Both the position numbers and the translations under genes were made by a program. The notes beneath the pieces were generated by a model that saw only the letters and a program-made list of their open reading frames with translations, was not told the DNA's origin and made no database searches. Shown one piece after another: positions 42,595 to 51,721 of a stretch of DNA of 64,000 nt. This DNA comes from Roseiarcus sp050012775. GTDB taxonomy: Bacteria; Pseudomonadota; Alphaproteobacteria; Rhizobiales; Beijerinckiaceae. Every line of letters starts with the position of its first letter. Positions within the stretch are counted from its first letter, which is position 1. Where the stretch lies: contig JBEKGN010000017.1 in the NCBI GenBank assembly GCA_050012775.1, forward strand, positions 1-64,000, given 5' to 3'.

Positions 42595-44070
42595 TTAGCG
42601 AGCGCCGCCGTTCACCGGCTTCTCCCCCGCCGCGTTTCTTCCCGCGATACGGCCGAAGGCGAAGCATTCGCCGACATTGCCGCCGCCCTGGTAGAGGAAC
42701 GAGTAGATGGACCCGAGCTCCCCCGCCGAGTAGAGCCGCGGAATCGGCTTGCCGTCGACGCCGATCACCTGAGCGTCCTTGTTGCGCCGCGGGCCGCCCT
42801 GGGTGTTGATGAAGGTCGGCGTCAGCTCCATGGCGTAGAAGGGCGGCGTCCGTAGCGCCGCGAGCGAGCCGGCGCTTCTGCCGCAATCGCCGTCCTCGCC
42901 CTTTGCCGCAAACGTATTGAAGCGGGCGAGCGTGGCTTCCAGAGCCTCCGGCGGAACGCCGATCAGGCGGGCGAGATCGCGCGCCGTGTCGGCCTTCTTG
43001 ATCCAGCCTTTCTCCACTTCGCGGAGATTGTCGCCGCTCCAATCATAGAGGTTGCCGTGGCTGGCGTCCCAACAGGCGTCGGAATGGCCAAGCGAGCCCG
43101 ATCGGCGGACGCTCTCGTCGAAGATCATATGGATCGGGACCGGCGCCGGCTGCTGCATCCAGAGTCCGTGATACGCGACCTTGCCGTGACGGTCGGCGCC
43201 CATCACCAGCGGGCCTTCGGCCGTGAAGCGCCTGCCGTCGCCGGCCACGTAGAAATAGCTCTTGGCGTGCGGAAGATTGATGAAACGAGACACCGCAATC
43301 TCCGGCGCCTTGAAGAAGAATTCCGGTCCGGCGATATTGCTCATGTGCCAAAGGTCGGCGCCGACTTCGATGGCCATGCGCACGCCGTCGCCCGTGTTGT
43401 AAGGCGTGCCCGAGGGGTAGATGCGGGAAAGCCCCTGGAGATAGCTGCGGACCATCGCCGGGTTGTTCTCGAAGCCGCCGCAGGTGAGCGCGACGGCGCG
43501 GTTCGCCTTGACGGCCATGCGCTTGCCCCGCTGCTCCGCCACGACGCCGATGATCTCGCCGCCCTCCTTCACGAGGCTGACCGCCGCCGTCTCGTACAAG
43601 GTTCGAATCCGGCGCGCCGCCATGGCGGGCTCGGTGACGCCCTTCCACAGACGCTCCTGGCCGATCGCGCCTTCGCCGTGCATCAGCATCTGCGCGCAGT
43701 CCGAGCCGGGCAATTCCGGGAATTCGGCCACGCCGAACGTCGCCGGCTTCAGGCCGAGACCTTCCAGCCACGCCCGGTTCGCATGCATCTCGCTCGCCCA
43801 GACCTCGACCATCTCCTCGGAAATGTCGTCCATGTAAGGGCCGGCGAGGGCCTTGAAATAGATCTTGGCCTTCTCGACGTCATCGGGCCAGAAGACGATA
43901 TTGCCGGAGACGCGGCTGTTGCCGCCTTTGTGCGCCTCAGGCGCCTTCTCCAGCATCAGCGCCGTCGCTCCGGCGTCGTGGGCGGTGATCGCGACCGTGA
44001 CGCCGGCGAAGCCGTAGCCGACGACGACGACGTCAGCTTCTTCATCCCATTTCGTCGGCGTTTCCGTCAT
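42595..44070 (-). CDS. FAD-dependent dehydrogenase of the fumarate reductase/KstD family
   Basis: 491 residues from ATG at 44070, with GGAG 8 bases upstream. FAD-binding VVVVGYGFAGVTVAITAHDAG at the start (part: VVGYGFAGVTVAIT), KGGNSRVSGNIVF, ALTCGGFENNP in the middle, and a C-terminal GELGSIYSFLYQGGGNVGECFAFGRIAGR (part: GGGNVGECFAFGRIAGR). This resembles flavoproteins of the fumarate reductase, urocanate reductase and 3-oxosteroid dehydrogenase group. No signal peptide or haem domain, so it is cytoplasmic and the acceptor is unknown. It diverges from a TetR gene, whose operator region it shares. Confidence 0.85.
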   Translation of the reverse strand: MTETPTKWDEEADVVVVGYGFAGVTVAITAHDAGATALMLEKAPEAHKGGNSRVSGNIVFWPDDVEKAKIYFKALAGPYMDDISEEMVEVWASEMHANRAWLEGLGLKPATFGVAEFPELPGSDCAQMLMHGEGAIGQERLWKGVTEPAMAARRIRTLYETAAVSLVKEGGEIIGVVAEQRGKRMAVKANRAVALTCGGFENNPAMVRSYLQGLSRIYPSGTPYNTGDGVRMAIEVGADLWHMSNIAGPEFFFKAPEIAVSRFINLPHAKSYFYVAGDGRRFTAEGPLVMGADRHGKVAYHGLWMQQPAPVPIHMIFDESVRRSGSLGHSDACWDASHGNLYDWSGDNLREVEKGWIKKADTARDLARLIGVPPEALEATLARFNTFAAKGEDGDCGRSAGSLAALRTPPFYAMELTPTFINTQGGPRRNKDAQVIGVDGKPIPRLYSAGELGSIYSFLYQGGGNVGECFAFGRIAGRNAAGEKPVNGGAR

Positions 44071-44338
44071 GTCCAATCTCCGCTTCGTGGCCGTGAAGGC
44101 TGACCCGGAAAGTTATTATGCGCGTTTTGGCTGTCGATTTGAAGGCGCGCGCCCTGCGGCTCGTCCTCCCCTCGAGGGCGGGCCGGAACCGCCGCGAGGG
44201 GACGGGTTAACCCGGCGTCAATCCCATCAGCCGGTTTTCGCGCCCGGCGCGCAATCTGATGGCATTGTGAGGGCCGCCGCGTCGCCGGCTCGGCAAGAGA
44301 TCGCCACGAAATCAATAAGTTACGTCTATTCCTGGTAT

Positions 44339-44355
44339 CGAGACGATTGGTCTCG
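44339..44355. promoter_or_regulatory. TetR operator 1, CGAGAC-N5-GTCTCG
   Basis: A perfect inverted repeat, CGAGAC-GATTG-GTCTCG, in the gap between the divergent tetR gene and the flavoprotein gene. A second copy starts 25 bases later. Confidence 0.7.
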
Positions 44356-44363
44356 CAATATAT

Positions 44364-44380
44364 CGAGACTTGTGGTTTCG
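44364..44380. promoter_or_regulatory. TetR operator 2, CGAGAC-N5-GTTTCG
   Basis: CGAGAC-TTGTG-GTTTCG, one mismatch from a perfect inverted repeat, 24 bases before the tetR ATG. Together with operator 1 it probably allows autoregulation and control of the divergent flavoprotein gene. Confidence 0.65.
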
Positions 44381-44403
44381 AAACGCCGCGCTAGGATCGC
44401 GGC

Positions 44404-44964
44404 ATGAGCGAATCGCCGTCCCGTCCGCCCGGTCGTCCGCGCAGCGAGGCGAGCCGCGCCGCCATTCTCGACGCCGCCTATCGGCAGGTCTTGCAGCGCG
44501 GCTATCGCTCCGTCACCGCCGAGGCGATCGCCAGGGCCGCGGGCGCGGGCAAGCAGACGCTCTACCGCTGGTGGCCGAGCAAGGGACGGATCGTGCTCGA
44601 GGCTTTCCTCGCCAAAGACCGCGAGCGCATCGACCGGCCGCGCGAGGCGGCGATCCAGGCGGGCGATCTGACCAAGTTTCTCCTGGCGGAATGCGCGAGT
44701 TCGCAGCCATTCGACGCGGCCTTGCGCTTCCTCGTCGCCGAAGCGCAGGCGGACGCCGATCTCAGGGGAGCGATCCGCGTGGAAGTCGTCGAGCCGCGCG
44801 CGGCGGCGCTGCGCACGATCCTGCGCCGGCGCGTCGCCGAGGCGGAAAGGGTCGAGACCCTCGTCGCGGCGATCGACGGCGCGATCTGGCGCCGCCTGCT
44901 GCTCGGCGAGTCGCCCGACGAGGATTTCGCCAGGCGCCTGGCCGCGCTCGCGCCAGCGCCTTAG
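44404..44964 (+). CDS. TetR/AcrR family repressor
   Basis: 186 residues. N-terminal TetR helix-turn-helix (about 15-60): SRAAILDAAYRQVLQRGY, then TAEAIARAAGAGKQTLYRWWPSKGR (part: IARAAGAGKQTLYRWW). The C-terminal ligand domain has the TetR_C_11-like helical pattern. The promoter region contains two tandem palindromes. The divergent FAD dehydrogenase is the most likely target; the ligand is probably a substrate or product of it. Confidence 0.9.
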   Translation: MSESPSRPPGRPRSEASRAAILDAAYRQVLQRGYRSVTAEAIARAAGAGKQTLYRWWPSKGRIVLEAFLAKDRERIDRPREAAIQAGDLTKFLLAECASSQPFDAALRFLVAEAQADADLRGAIRVEVVEPRAAALRTILRRRVAEAERVETLVAAIDGAIWRRLLLGESPDEDFARRLAALAPAP

Positions 44965-45353
44965 GGGGCGACGAAGCGCGGCCGCGCTCGCGCCAAGCTG
45001 GATGAAACCGGACGCCGGCTTCCCGCGGCTCGAATGGACGGTTTCGACCCGAGGCATTGTCCGCGCCGAGAGAATTGGCCGGCGCGCCGCCGATTCGCAG
45101 TTGCCCAAAACCGCTGCGGATGATCATGTCGACTCGCGTCAGGCGGCATCCGACTGACGCCGGCTGATACGGGGCGCTATGGATTTGAAATAAAACGATT
45201 GTTCTCTCTTCGTTTGGCGCGTGGCGCGTCCGGAAAAACATGCCGGACAGGCGTCGCTTCGGTTTAGCGACCGCCGCAGCGCCAGTCGGAGGGTCCACCG
45301 CGATTGTTTTGACGACGCCGATCGGCGCCGACGTCAGGCGATAAGGAGATGCG
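44965..45353. other. Intergenic region before the GT87 gene
   Basis: 389 bases with no supported gene; open frames lack start signals. Around 45185-45210 it is AT-richer (GGATTTGAAATAAAACGATT) and may hold the promoter of the next gene. Confidence 0.35.
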
Positions 45354-46724
45354 ATGGCTCAATCGATGACGCGCGAGTCGCGGGCGCGCGCGCGGTCCCT
45401 CACGCCTGGAGGCGCCGCGAAACTTCCGCTCGGCCCCCACACCCTGCTCATCCTGTTCATCGCGGCCAGCCTGATCCTCGCGGCGATTCCGCTGGCGCCG
45501 GAATTGTTCGGCGCGGGGAAGGGGGACGACTATGCGCTCTGGTACTGGGCCGGGCGACAAGTCCTGACCGGGGGCGACCTCTATGCGGTGGACGGGCGCA
45601 CGACCTTCCCCTTTCTCTACCCTCCCTTGGCTGCGGTCCTGATGGCGCCATTCAGCCTGTTCGGTCCCGCCTTCTCGGTTCTCTGCATCGTTCTCGTCAA
45701 TCTCGCGAGCTGGTGGGTGGCGGTGACGCTCTCCGACCGGCTCTCCGGGGACAAAGGCCCGAGGGCGTGGTGGGTCGTCGCCCTACCGTCGCTCCTGTCG
45801 GCGTTCGTCGTCGCCGAAACGTTCAATTTCGGTCAGGCCAATCTCCTGCTCCTCGCCCTGATGCTGGCCGGCCTCGCCCTTCTCCAGTCGGAACGCCCGT
45901 GGTCGGCGGGCGCGATGTTCGCCCTCGCGGCGAGTCTGAAGGCGTTTCCTGTCGCCATCCTGCCCTACCTTCTGTGGCGACGGCGCTGGCGGGCGGCGGC
46001 GGCCATGGTGATCGGCGTCGGCGTCCTCCTGCTGATCGTTCCCGCGCCGTTCCGCGGATTCGAGCGCAACCTTCAGGAGGTGAGGACCTGGTCCGAGGGA
46101 ATGGTGTTGTCCGCAAACCAGGACGGCTTCGGGCAGCGACTGGATGAGAATTGGAGCTGGAAGAACCAATCGATCGTCGCGGTCACGCACCGCTTTCTGC
46201 GCCCGCTGAATGCCGAAGTGATCGGTCGGGACGTCAAGCCGATCTACGTGAACATCCTCAGTCTCGGCTACCAACAGGCCAACCTCGTGCTTCTGGCGAT
46301 CGCCGGCCTGATCGGCGTCGGGTTCTGCGCCGTCCTGCCGCCGGAGCGCGGGCGGACATTGCGCTCCGACGCTGAGGAATTCGCCCTTCTGCTTTCGCTG
46401 ATGACGATCGCCTCGCCGCTCGCTCGCACCTACTATTTCGTCTGGCTGCTGTTTCCGGTCACGGTTCTCGTCTACCGCGCGGCGCTGGAGCCACGCGCTC
46501 GGGTGCGCCGGGCCACTTGGGGTCTCCTGACGCTCGCCTTGGCCCTCGCGACGGTTCCGTTCTTGGGGCATTCGCACTGGCCTCAGGCTCTGGGCAATTT
46601 GTTCTGGGCGACGGCGATCATCGCAGGCGCCCTCGCCTGGCGCCTGCGCCTCGGCGTCGCCTCGGCCTCGGCGACCGCTGTAGAGGGCGGCGATCCAGCC
46701 CTCCTTGGCGTTGCGCCGCCTTGA
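45354..46724 (+). CDS. GT87/DUF2029 membrane glycosyltransferase
   Basis: 456 residues from ATG 45354 with AAGGAGATGCG. Ten or so hydrophobic segments; motifs GDDYALWYWAGRQVLTGGDLY near the first periplasmic loop (acidic pair typical of GT-C enzymes) and FPFLYPPLAAVLMAPF. GT87 enzymes move mannose or other sugars from polyprenyl-phosphate donors outside the membrane. The acceptor is unknown. The last 20 or so residues (from about 46655) are encoded by sequence that is antisense to a flavoprotein-gene remnant, so the natural C-terminus was probably different. Confidence 0.85.
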   Translation: MAQSMTRESRARARSLTPGGAAKLPLGPHTLLILFIAASLILAAIPLAPELFGAGKGDDYALWYWAGRQVLTGGDLYAVDGRTTFPFLYPPLAAVLMAPFSLFGPAFSVLCIVLVNLASWWVAVTLSDRLSGDKGPRAWWVVALPSLLSAFVVAETFNFGQANLLLLALMLAGLALLQSERPWSAGAMFALAASLKAFPVAILPYLLWRRRWRAAAAMVIGVGVLLLIVPAPFRGFERNLQEVRTWSEGMVLSANQDGFGQRLDENWSWKNQSIVAVTHRFLRPLNAEVIGRDVKPIYVNILSLGYQQANLVLLAIAGLIGVGFCAVLPPERGRTLRSDAEEFALLLSLMTIASPLARTYYFVWLLFPVTVLVYRAALEPRARVRRATWGLLTLALALATVPFLGHSHWPQALGNLFWATAIIAGALAWRLRLGVASASATAVEGGDPALLGVAPP

Positions 46725-46766
46725 ACGGAGATCGGTCTCGAAGCCGCCGAGCGTCTTGCGCGTGAG
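46655..46766 (-). pseudogene. Remnant of a second FAD-dehydrogenase gene
   Basis: On the minus strand this reads LTRKTLGGFETDL followed by a decayed GLYAVGEV-like part (ALYSG). Bases 46728-46766 match 48678-48716 in the intact flavoprotein gene at 38 of 39 positions, and the match fades to either side (a TCG-CGACCGC-TAGAGG block is still seen near 46670). It overlaps the GT87 3' end on the opposite strand. It looks like a leftover of a duplication or gene conversion. Confidence 0.6.
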
Positions 46767-46866
46767 AGGGGACAATTCGCGAAGCCGAGATCGTTGCGCG
46801 AACGCTCGCGGGCATTTATCCACGCGCCCGCGCATGGCGAAATCCACGCTTGCGCCGTCGGAAGGA

Positions 46867-47748
46867 ATGTCGCCCTTGATTTCACGCCGTGGGCTTCTCT
46901 TGAGCGGCCTTCTCGCCGCGCCGGCCCTGGCGAGCCTGAAGGCTCGGGCGCAACCCAATCTCGACGAAATGCAATCGGGCCTTGCCGATCTCGAGAGCGT
47001 TCATGGCGGCCGCCTCGGTGTTTGCGCGCTCGACGTCGCGACGGGCCGTCGGATCGAGCATCGCGCGAACGAGCGGTTCGCGATGAGCAGCACTTACAAG
47101 CTCCTCGCCGCCGCTTTCGTCCTGATGCGCGTCGACCGTGGGGAAGATACGCTCGACAGGCGCATCCGCTATTCAAAAGACAGGCTCGTCGCCTATTCTC
47201 CGGTCACGGAAAAGCGCGTCGGCGATGACGGGATGACGCTTGGCGAACTCTGCGAAGCGGCGGTGACGCTGAGCGACAACACCGCCGGGAATCTCATTCT
47301 CGAGAGTTTTGGCGGGCCGGCGCAATTCACTCAATTCGCGCGGCTGCTGGGCGACGACGCGACGCGGCTCGATCGCTTGGAAACGGATTTGAACGAGGCG
47401 AGGCCGGGCGATCCTCGCGACACGACGACGCCGGCGGCCATGGCGGACAATCTTGGCAAGCTCGTTCTGGGAGACGCGCTGTCCGCAGAGGCTCGCGATC
47501 GCTTGTCGACATGGATGGTCGCGAACAAAACCGGCGACAAGCGATTGCGGGCGGGAATTCCCTTGGGTTGGCGCGTCGGCGACAAGACGGGCTCGGGCGG
47601 CCATGCGCAGACCAACGACATCGCCGTGATCTGGCCGCCCGACCGCGGCCCGATCGTCGTGACCGCCTATTACGCGGAGTCCGCCGAGCCGGACGACTTG
47701 CGCAATGGCGTTCTGGCGGAGGTGGGGCGGCTGGCCGCCACGATGTGA
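46867..47748 (+). CDS. Class A beta-lactamase
   Basis: 293 residues from ATG 46867; ATG 46834 is an alternative. The signal SRRGLLLSGLLAAPALA has a twin-arginine look, so export to the periplasm is likely. All class A motifs are present: Ser75-x-x-Lys (SSTYK), SDN in LSDNTAGN, the omega-loop Glu in RLETDLNEARPGDPRDTTTP (part: LETDLNEARPGDPRD) and KTG in VGDKTGSGGH. It should hydrolyse penicillins and perhaps cephalosporins. The upstream 130 bases of open frame overlap the flavoprotein remnant and are not part of the gene. Confidence 0.95.
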   Translation: MSPLISRRGLLLSGLLAAPALASLKARAQPNLDEMQSGLADLESVHGGRLGVCALDVATGRRIEHRANERFAMSSTYKLLAAAFVLMRVDRGEDTLDRRIRYSKDRLVAYSPVTEKRVGDDGMTLGELCEAAVTLSDNTAGNLILESFGGPAQFTQFARLLGDDATRLDRLETDLNEARPGDPRDTTTPAAMADNLGKLVLGDALSAEARDRLSTWMVANKTGDKRLRAGIPLGWRVGDKTGSGGHAQTNDIAVIWPPDRGPIVVTAYYAESAEPDDLRNGVLAEVGRLAATM

Positions 47749-47822
47749 CGGCGCGGCGTTGGTTGCGCTTGCGCCGGCGGCGCAAAGCAAGCGCGCCGGC
47801 GCCCCGACACGCAACGCTGAGC

Positions 47823-48356
47823 TCAAGCTTGCCGATCGCTTTCGATCACCGCGAGATCGACCATGATTTCTTGCGCGAGGCGCTCCAGGGTTTTGCGCAA
47901 GTCGTCGCTGGCGAGGTCGTCCGGCACGCGAAGTCGAGCGGTCGCTCGGAACATTGCCGCGCCCGAAAAGGGGGCGCCTTCAATGCCGCTGCTGAATTCC
48001 TCGATGTTGACGCCCAGCCGGGTCAAGGCCTGAGTCACTTCGCGGACGATGCCTGGGCGCTCATGGCCGACGACCTCCAGCTTGAACGTCTTGTGGCTTC
48101 GATACGTTTCGGCGTCCGAGCTGCGCTCGACCGCAATGCGAAGGCCGGCCGTCTCGAGATCGCGTAACGCGGCCGTCAGGACGGCGATATTCGCATCGGG
48201 AACGCTCACGAGCACAATCCCGGCGAACTCGCCCGCCAGATGCGCCAATCGGCTCTCCAGCCAGGTTCCGCCGGACGCGGCCACTTTCTCCGAAATCGCG
48301 TTCACCAGACCGGGTCTGTCATGACCGATGAAGGTCAACACGATAGGCGTCGTCAT
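47823..48356 (-). CDS. GcvR-like protein with two ACT domains
   Basis: 177 residues from ATG at 48356. Two ACT-type domains: VLTFIGHDRPGLVNAISEKVA at the start and LEVVGHERPGIVREVTQALTRLGVNIEEF in the second half (part: GHERPGIVREVTQAL). This resembles the glycine cleavage regulatory protein GcvR, which binds amino acids and modulates a regulator. No DNA-binding domain. It is next to the beta-lactamase, with convergent ends. Which amino acid it senses is unknown. Confidence 0.85.
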   Translation of the reverse strand: MTTPIVLTFIGHDRPGLVNAISEKVAASGGTWLESRLAHLAGEFAGIVLVSVPDANIAVLTAALRDLETAGLRIAVERSSDAETYRSHKTFKLEVVGHERPGIVREVTQALTRLGVNIEEFSSGIEGAPFSGAAMFRATARLRVPDDLASDDLRKTLERLAQEIMVDLAVIESDRQA

Positions 48357-48497
48357 GCCCGACTCCGAAACGATGCAAGCCAATGCGCATCCGCGATGCG
48401 ATCCCAGCGCCTCGGTCGGCGCCTGCGCGATTCACACTAACAGCGCCTTCATGAGCCCGATAGCCCCAAGGCGGCCTTCGCGTCCGATGCAAATTTC

Positions 48498-50156
48498 TTA
48501 CGCCACCGCCGCCGCCGCGGCGCGGCCGGCGTTGCGGCCGGAGAACAGGCAGCCGCCGAGAAACGTGCCCTCGAGCGCGCGGTAGCCGTGCATGCCGCCG
48601 CCGCCGAAGCCGGCGACTTCGCCGACCGCATAGAGGCCGGGAATGATCTCTCGATCTTCGCCGAACACCCGCGCGTCGAGATCGGTCTCCAAGCCGCCGA
48701 GCGTCTTGCGCGTGAGGATGTTGAGGCGGACCGCGATCAGCGGGCCATGGCGGGGATCGAGGATGCGGTGCGGTCCAGCGACGCGGGCGAGTCTGTCGCC
48801 GAAATATTTGCGCGCGTTGTGGATGCCGAGGATCTGCATGTCCTTGGCGAAGGGATTGTCGAACTGGCGATCGCGCGCCTCGATCTGCCGGCGCAAATGG
48901 GCGGCCTCCAGCAGGGGATCGCCGGCGAGCGCGTTCATGCCGGCGACAAGTTCCTCGAGATTGTCGCGGACGACGAAATCCGCGCCGCGCCGCTTGAAGG
49001 CCTCGACCGGCGCGGGCGCGCTTTTACCGATCGCGCGGCGCGCCGTCATCGCCCAGCTCCGCCCCGTCAGATCGGGGTTCTGCTCGGAGCCGGAAAGCGC
49101 GAATTCCTTGCGAATAATGCTCTGCGTGAGGACGAACCAGGAATAGTCGTAGCCCGTGCGCATGATATGGGCGAGCGTGCCGAGTGTGTCGTAACCGGGA
49201 TAGAGCGGGGCGGGCAGCCGCTCGCCCGTCGCGTCGAACCACATCGAGGACGGCCCGGGCAGGATGCGGATGCCGTGATTGGGCCAGATCGGGTCCCAGT
49301 TCTGCAGGCCCTCGACATAGTGCCACATGCGGTCGGGATGAATGAGCCGCGCGCCGGCGCGTTGGGATATCGCGATCATCCGCCCGTCGACATGGTCGGG
49401 CACGCCGCAGACCATGCGCCGCGGCGGGTCGCCCAGGCGCTCGGGCCAGTTCTTTCTCACCAGCTCCGCATTGCCGCCGATGCCGCCGGAGGCGACGATC
49501 ACCGCTTGCGCGCGCAGCGCAAATTCGCCGACGATTTCGCGGTTGCTGCTCTTGCCGCGCGCCGCCGCGTTGGGCGCGAGGATCGAGCCGCTGACGCCGT
49601 CGACCGCGCCGTGGGTGAGAGTGAGCGCGTCGACGCGGTGGCGAAAGCGGAAGGTCAAAAGACCGCGCGCGACGGCCGCGCGCGCGCGCCGCGCGAAAGG
49701 CTCGACGACGCCGGGGCCGGCCCCCCACGTGACATGGAAGCGCGGAACGGAATTGCCGTGGCCCATCGCGTCGCCGTCGCCGCGCTCGGCCCAGCCGACG
49801 ACGGGAAAGAAGCGAAGGCCCATCGCGCGCAGCCACGCGCGCTTTTCGCCCGCGGCGAAGGCGACATAGGCTTCAGCCCATTGGCGCGGCCAATGATCGT
49901 CGTCGCTGTCGAAGTCCGCCGCGCCGAGCCAGTCCTGCCAGGCGAGATCATGGCTGTCGCGAATCCCGAGGCGCCGCTGCTCCGGAGAGTCGACGAGGAA
50001 CAAGCCGCCCAATGACCAGAACGCCTGGCCGCCGAGGCTCTGCTCGCCCTCCTGATCGACGAGGATCGCCGTCCTGCCGGCGTCGGTCAGCTCGGTCGCC
50101 GCGACGAGGCCGGCAAGGCCGCCTCCCACGACGATGACGTCGGCGTCCTCCGCCAT
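48498..50156 (-). CDS. FAD-binding dehydrogenase (KstD-like)
   Basis: 552 residues from ATG at 50156, with AAGGGGG upstream. FAD-binding VIVVGGGLAGLVAATELTDAG at the start (part: VVGGGLAGLVAATEL), SLGGQAFWSLGGLF, ASGGIGGNAELVRKNWP, and a C-terminal GLYAVGEVAGFGGGGMHGYRALEGTFLGG (part: AVGEVAGFGGGGMHGYRAL). A family often annotated FAD-binding dehydrogenase, related to 3-oxosteroid 1-dehydrogenase. Substrate unknown. A fragment of a close relative lies at 46655-46766. The frame is open far upstream (to 50672), but that part is antisense to other genes. Confidence 0.88.
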   Translation of the reverse strand: MAEDADVIVVGGGLAGLVAATELTDAGRTAILVDQEGEQSLGGQAFWSLGGLFLVDSPEQRRLGIRDSHDLAWQDWLGAADFDSDDDHWPRQWAEAYVAFAAGEKRAWLRAMGLRFFPVVGWAERGDGDAMGHGNSVPRFHVTWGAGPGVVEPFARRARAAVARGLLTFRFRHRVDALTLTHGAVDGVSGSILAPNAAARGKSSNREIVGEFALRAQAVIVASGGIGGNAELVRKNWPERLGDPPRRMVCGVPDHVDGRMIAISQRAGARLIHPDRMWHYVEGLQNWDPIWPNHGIRILPGPSSMWFDATGERLPAPLYPGYDTLGTLAHIMRTGYDYSWFVLTQSIIRKEFALSGSEQNPDLTGRSWAMTARRAIGKSAPAPVEAFKRRGADFVVRDNLEELVAGMNALAGDPLLEAAHLRRQIEARDRQFDNPFAKDMQILGIHNARKYFGDRLARVAGPHRILDPRHGPLIAVRLNILTRKTLGGLETDLDARVFGEDREIIPGLYAVGEVAGFGGGGMHGYRALEGTFLGGCLFSGRNAGRAAAAAVA

Positions 50157-50376
50157 ATCGGCCCCCTTCACACGGCGTTTCGCGACTGCGCGCAACTGTG
50201 GACGACGGCGGGGCGTTTGGCCAGTTCGCGGCGGACTCTTCCCTTCAAACCCAGGCGCCGACGGCCGGGCCGGCTGTGGGCCGTTGGGCGACCGTGGCCG
50301 ATTGCCGCAGAGCATTGACAAAAGTCCGACTTTTTGGGAGGCTGGCATGTTAGCGCTGTCAGCGCCGGGGGCGCCC

Positions 50377-50580
50377 ATGCCGTTTGTGAATATCCGCATC
50401 GTCGAAGGCGTCTCCGACGAAGCGAAGTCGCGCATCGCCAAATCGGTCGCCAAGGCGATCTCGGGCGAAACCGGCATCGCCTTGCAGTCGATTTGGGTCG
50501 TTTTCGAAGACGTGCGCGCCGATGAATGGTTCGTCGGCGAGCGTTCGGTCGCCGAAATGCGCCGCAGCGGGCCGTCCTGA
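50377..50580 (+). CDS. 4-oxalocrotonate tautomerase family protein
   Basis: 67 residues. ATG 50377 is chosen because the next codon must be Pro: the catalytic base is the N-terminal Pro1 (MPFVNIRIVEGVSDE). The upstream in-frame ATG at 50347 would bury it. Later SIWVVFEDVRADEW carries the conserved aromatic/acidic positions. It interconverts enol and keto acids. It diverges from the flavoprotein gene and precedes the ABC transporter genes, which suggests a small catabolic group. Confidence 0.88.
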   Translation: MPFVNIRIVEGVSDEAKSRIAKSVAKAISGETGIALQSIWVVFEDVRADEWFVGERSVAEMRRSGPS

Positions 50581-50653
50581 CGGGGCTGCGACGCGAAAAA
50601 GAGGACGCCCGGCGCCGAGGCGTCGAGGGGTCGATACACAAGGAGGAAACGTG

Positions 50654-51673
50654 ATGAAGAGCAGAGTAGCAATTGCCGCGTTGGCGGTGGCTTTGTGCGC
50701 CGCAGGCGGCGCGCAGGCCGACACGCACACCAAGAAGATCGCCTTTTCCAATAATTACGCCGGAAATTCCTGGCGGCAGGCGATGTTGAAGAGCTACGAC
50801 CTCGTGACCAAGAAGGCGGTCGCGGACGGGGTCGTGGCGGCCGCCGACGTCTTCACGACGGCGGACAAGGAAGTCGCGACGCAGGCCGCGCAGATTCAAA
50901 ATCTCATCCTGCAGGGCTACGACGCCATCGTCATCAACGCCTCCTCGCCCGACGCCTTGAACGGCGCGATCAAACAGGCGTGCGACGCCGGCATCGTCGT
51001 CGTTTCGTTCGACGGCATCGTCACTGAACCCTGCGCCTATCGCGTCGTGGTCGACTTCAAGGACATGGGCGAGAAGGAAGTCGATTTCGTCGCCAGCCGG
51101 CTTCCCAAGGGCGGCAATCTCTTGGAAATCCGCGGCGTCGCGGGCACCTCGATCGACGACGCGATCCACAACGGCATCGCCGCCGGGGTGGCCAAGCACC
51201 CCGGCTTCAAGATCGTCGGAACGGTCGAGGGCGATTGGGACCAGACGACGGCGCAAAAGGCGGTGTCGACGATCCTGCCGTCCCTTCCGGAAATCGCCGC
51301 GATCGTCGATCAGGGCGGCGACGGCTACGGCGCGGCGCAGGCCTTCAAGACGGCGGGCCGGCCGATTCCGCTGATCATCATGGGCAATCGGCAGGACGAA
51401 TTGCAGTGGTGGAAGGAACAGAAGGCGGCGAACGGCTATGTGACCTGGTCCGCCTCGATCGCGCCGGGCGTTTCGACGCTCGCCTTCTGGGTCGCCCAGC
51501 AGGTGCTCGACGGCCGCAAGGACCTGCCGCACGATCTGCTCGTGCCCTACCTGGCGTTCACCCAGGACAATTTTGAAAAGGCGCTCGAAAGCATCCCGAA
51601 GGGCAGCGTCGCGAGCGCGGAATACACGCTCGACGACGCCAAGAAGGCGATCGACGCCAACGTGAAGAAATAA
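50654..51673 (+). CDS. Periplasmic sugar-binding protein of ABC importer
   Basis: 339 residues from ATG 50654 with AGGAGGAAACGTG. Signal peptide MKSRVAIAALAVALCAAGGAQA, mature start DTHTKKIAFSNNYAGNSWRQ. The fold is that of the RbsB/Peripla_BP_4 family: GYDAIVINASSPDALNGAIKQAC (part: YDAIVINASSPDALNGAI), VVSFDGIV and PEIAAIVDQGGDGYGAAQAF. Ligand is probably a sugar or polyol, not certain. First of four genes of a complete importer. Confidence 0.93.
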   Translation: MKSRVAIAALAVALCAAGGAQADTHTKKIAFSNNYAGNSWRQAMLKSYDLVTKKAVADGVVAAADVFTTADKEVATQAAQIQNLILQGYDAIVINASSPDALNGAIKQACDAGIVVVSFDGIVTEPCAYRVVVDFKDMGEKEVDFVASRLPKGGNLLEIRGVAGTSIDDAIHNGIAAGVAKHPGFKIVGTVEGDWDQTTAQKAVSTILPSLPEIAAIVDQGGDGYGAAQAFKTAGRPIPLIIMGNRQDELQWWKEQKAANGYVTWSASIAPGVSTLAFWVAQQVLDGRKDLPHDLLVPYLAFTQDNFEKALESIPKGSVASAEYTLDDAKKAIDANVKK

Positions 51674-51721
51674 GGCGAAACGGTCGGAGCCGCTCCGGCT
51701 TCCCGGTCAAAGCGGCGGACA

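Noticed and set aside
45783..46958. 391-codon minus-strand frame opposite the GT87 gene
   Set aside because: Mostly antisense shadow; only the short LTRKTLGGFETDL part is meaningful, as a flavoprotein remnant.
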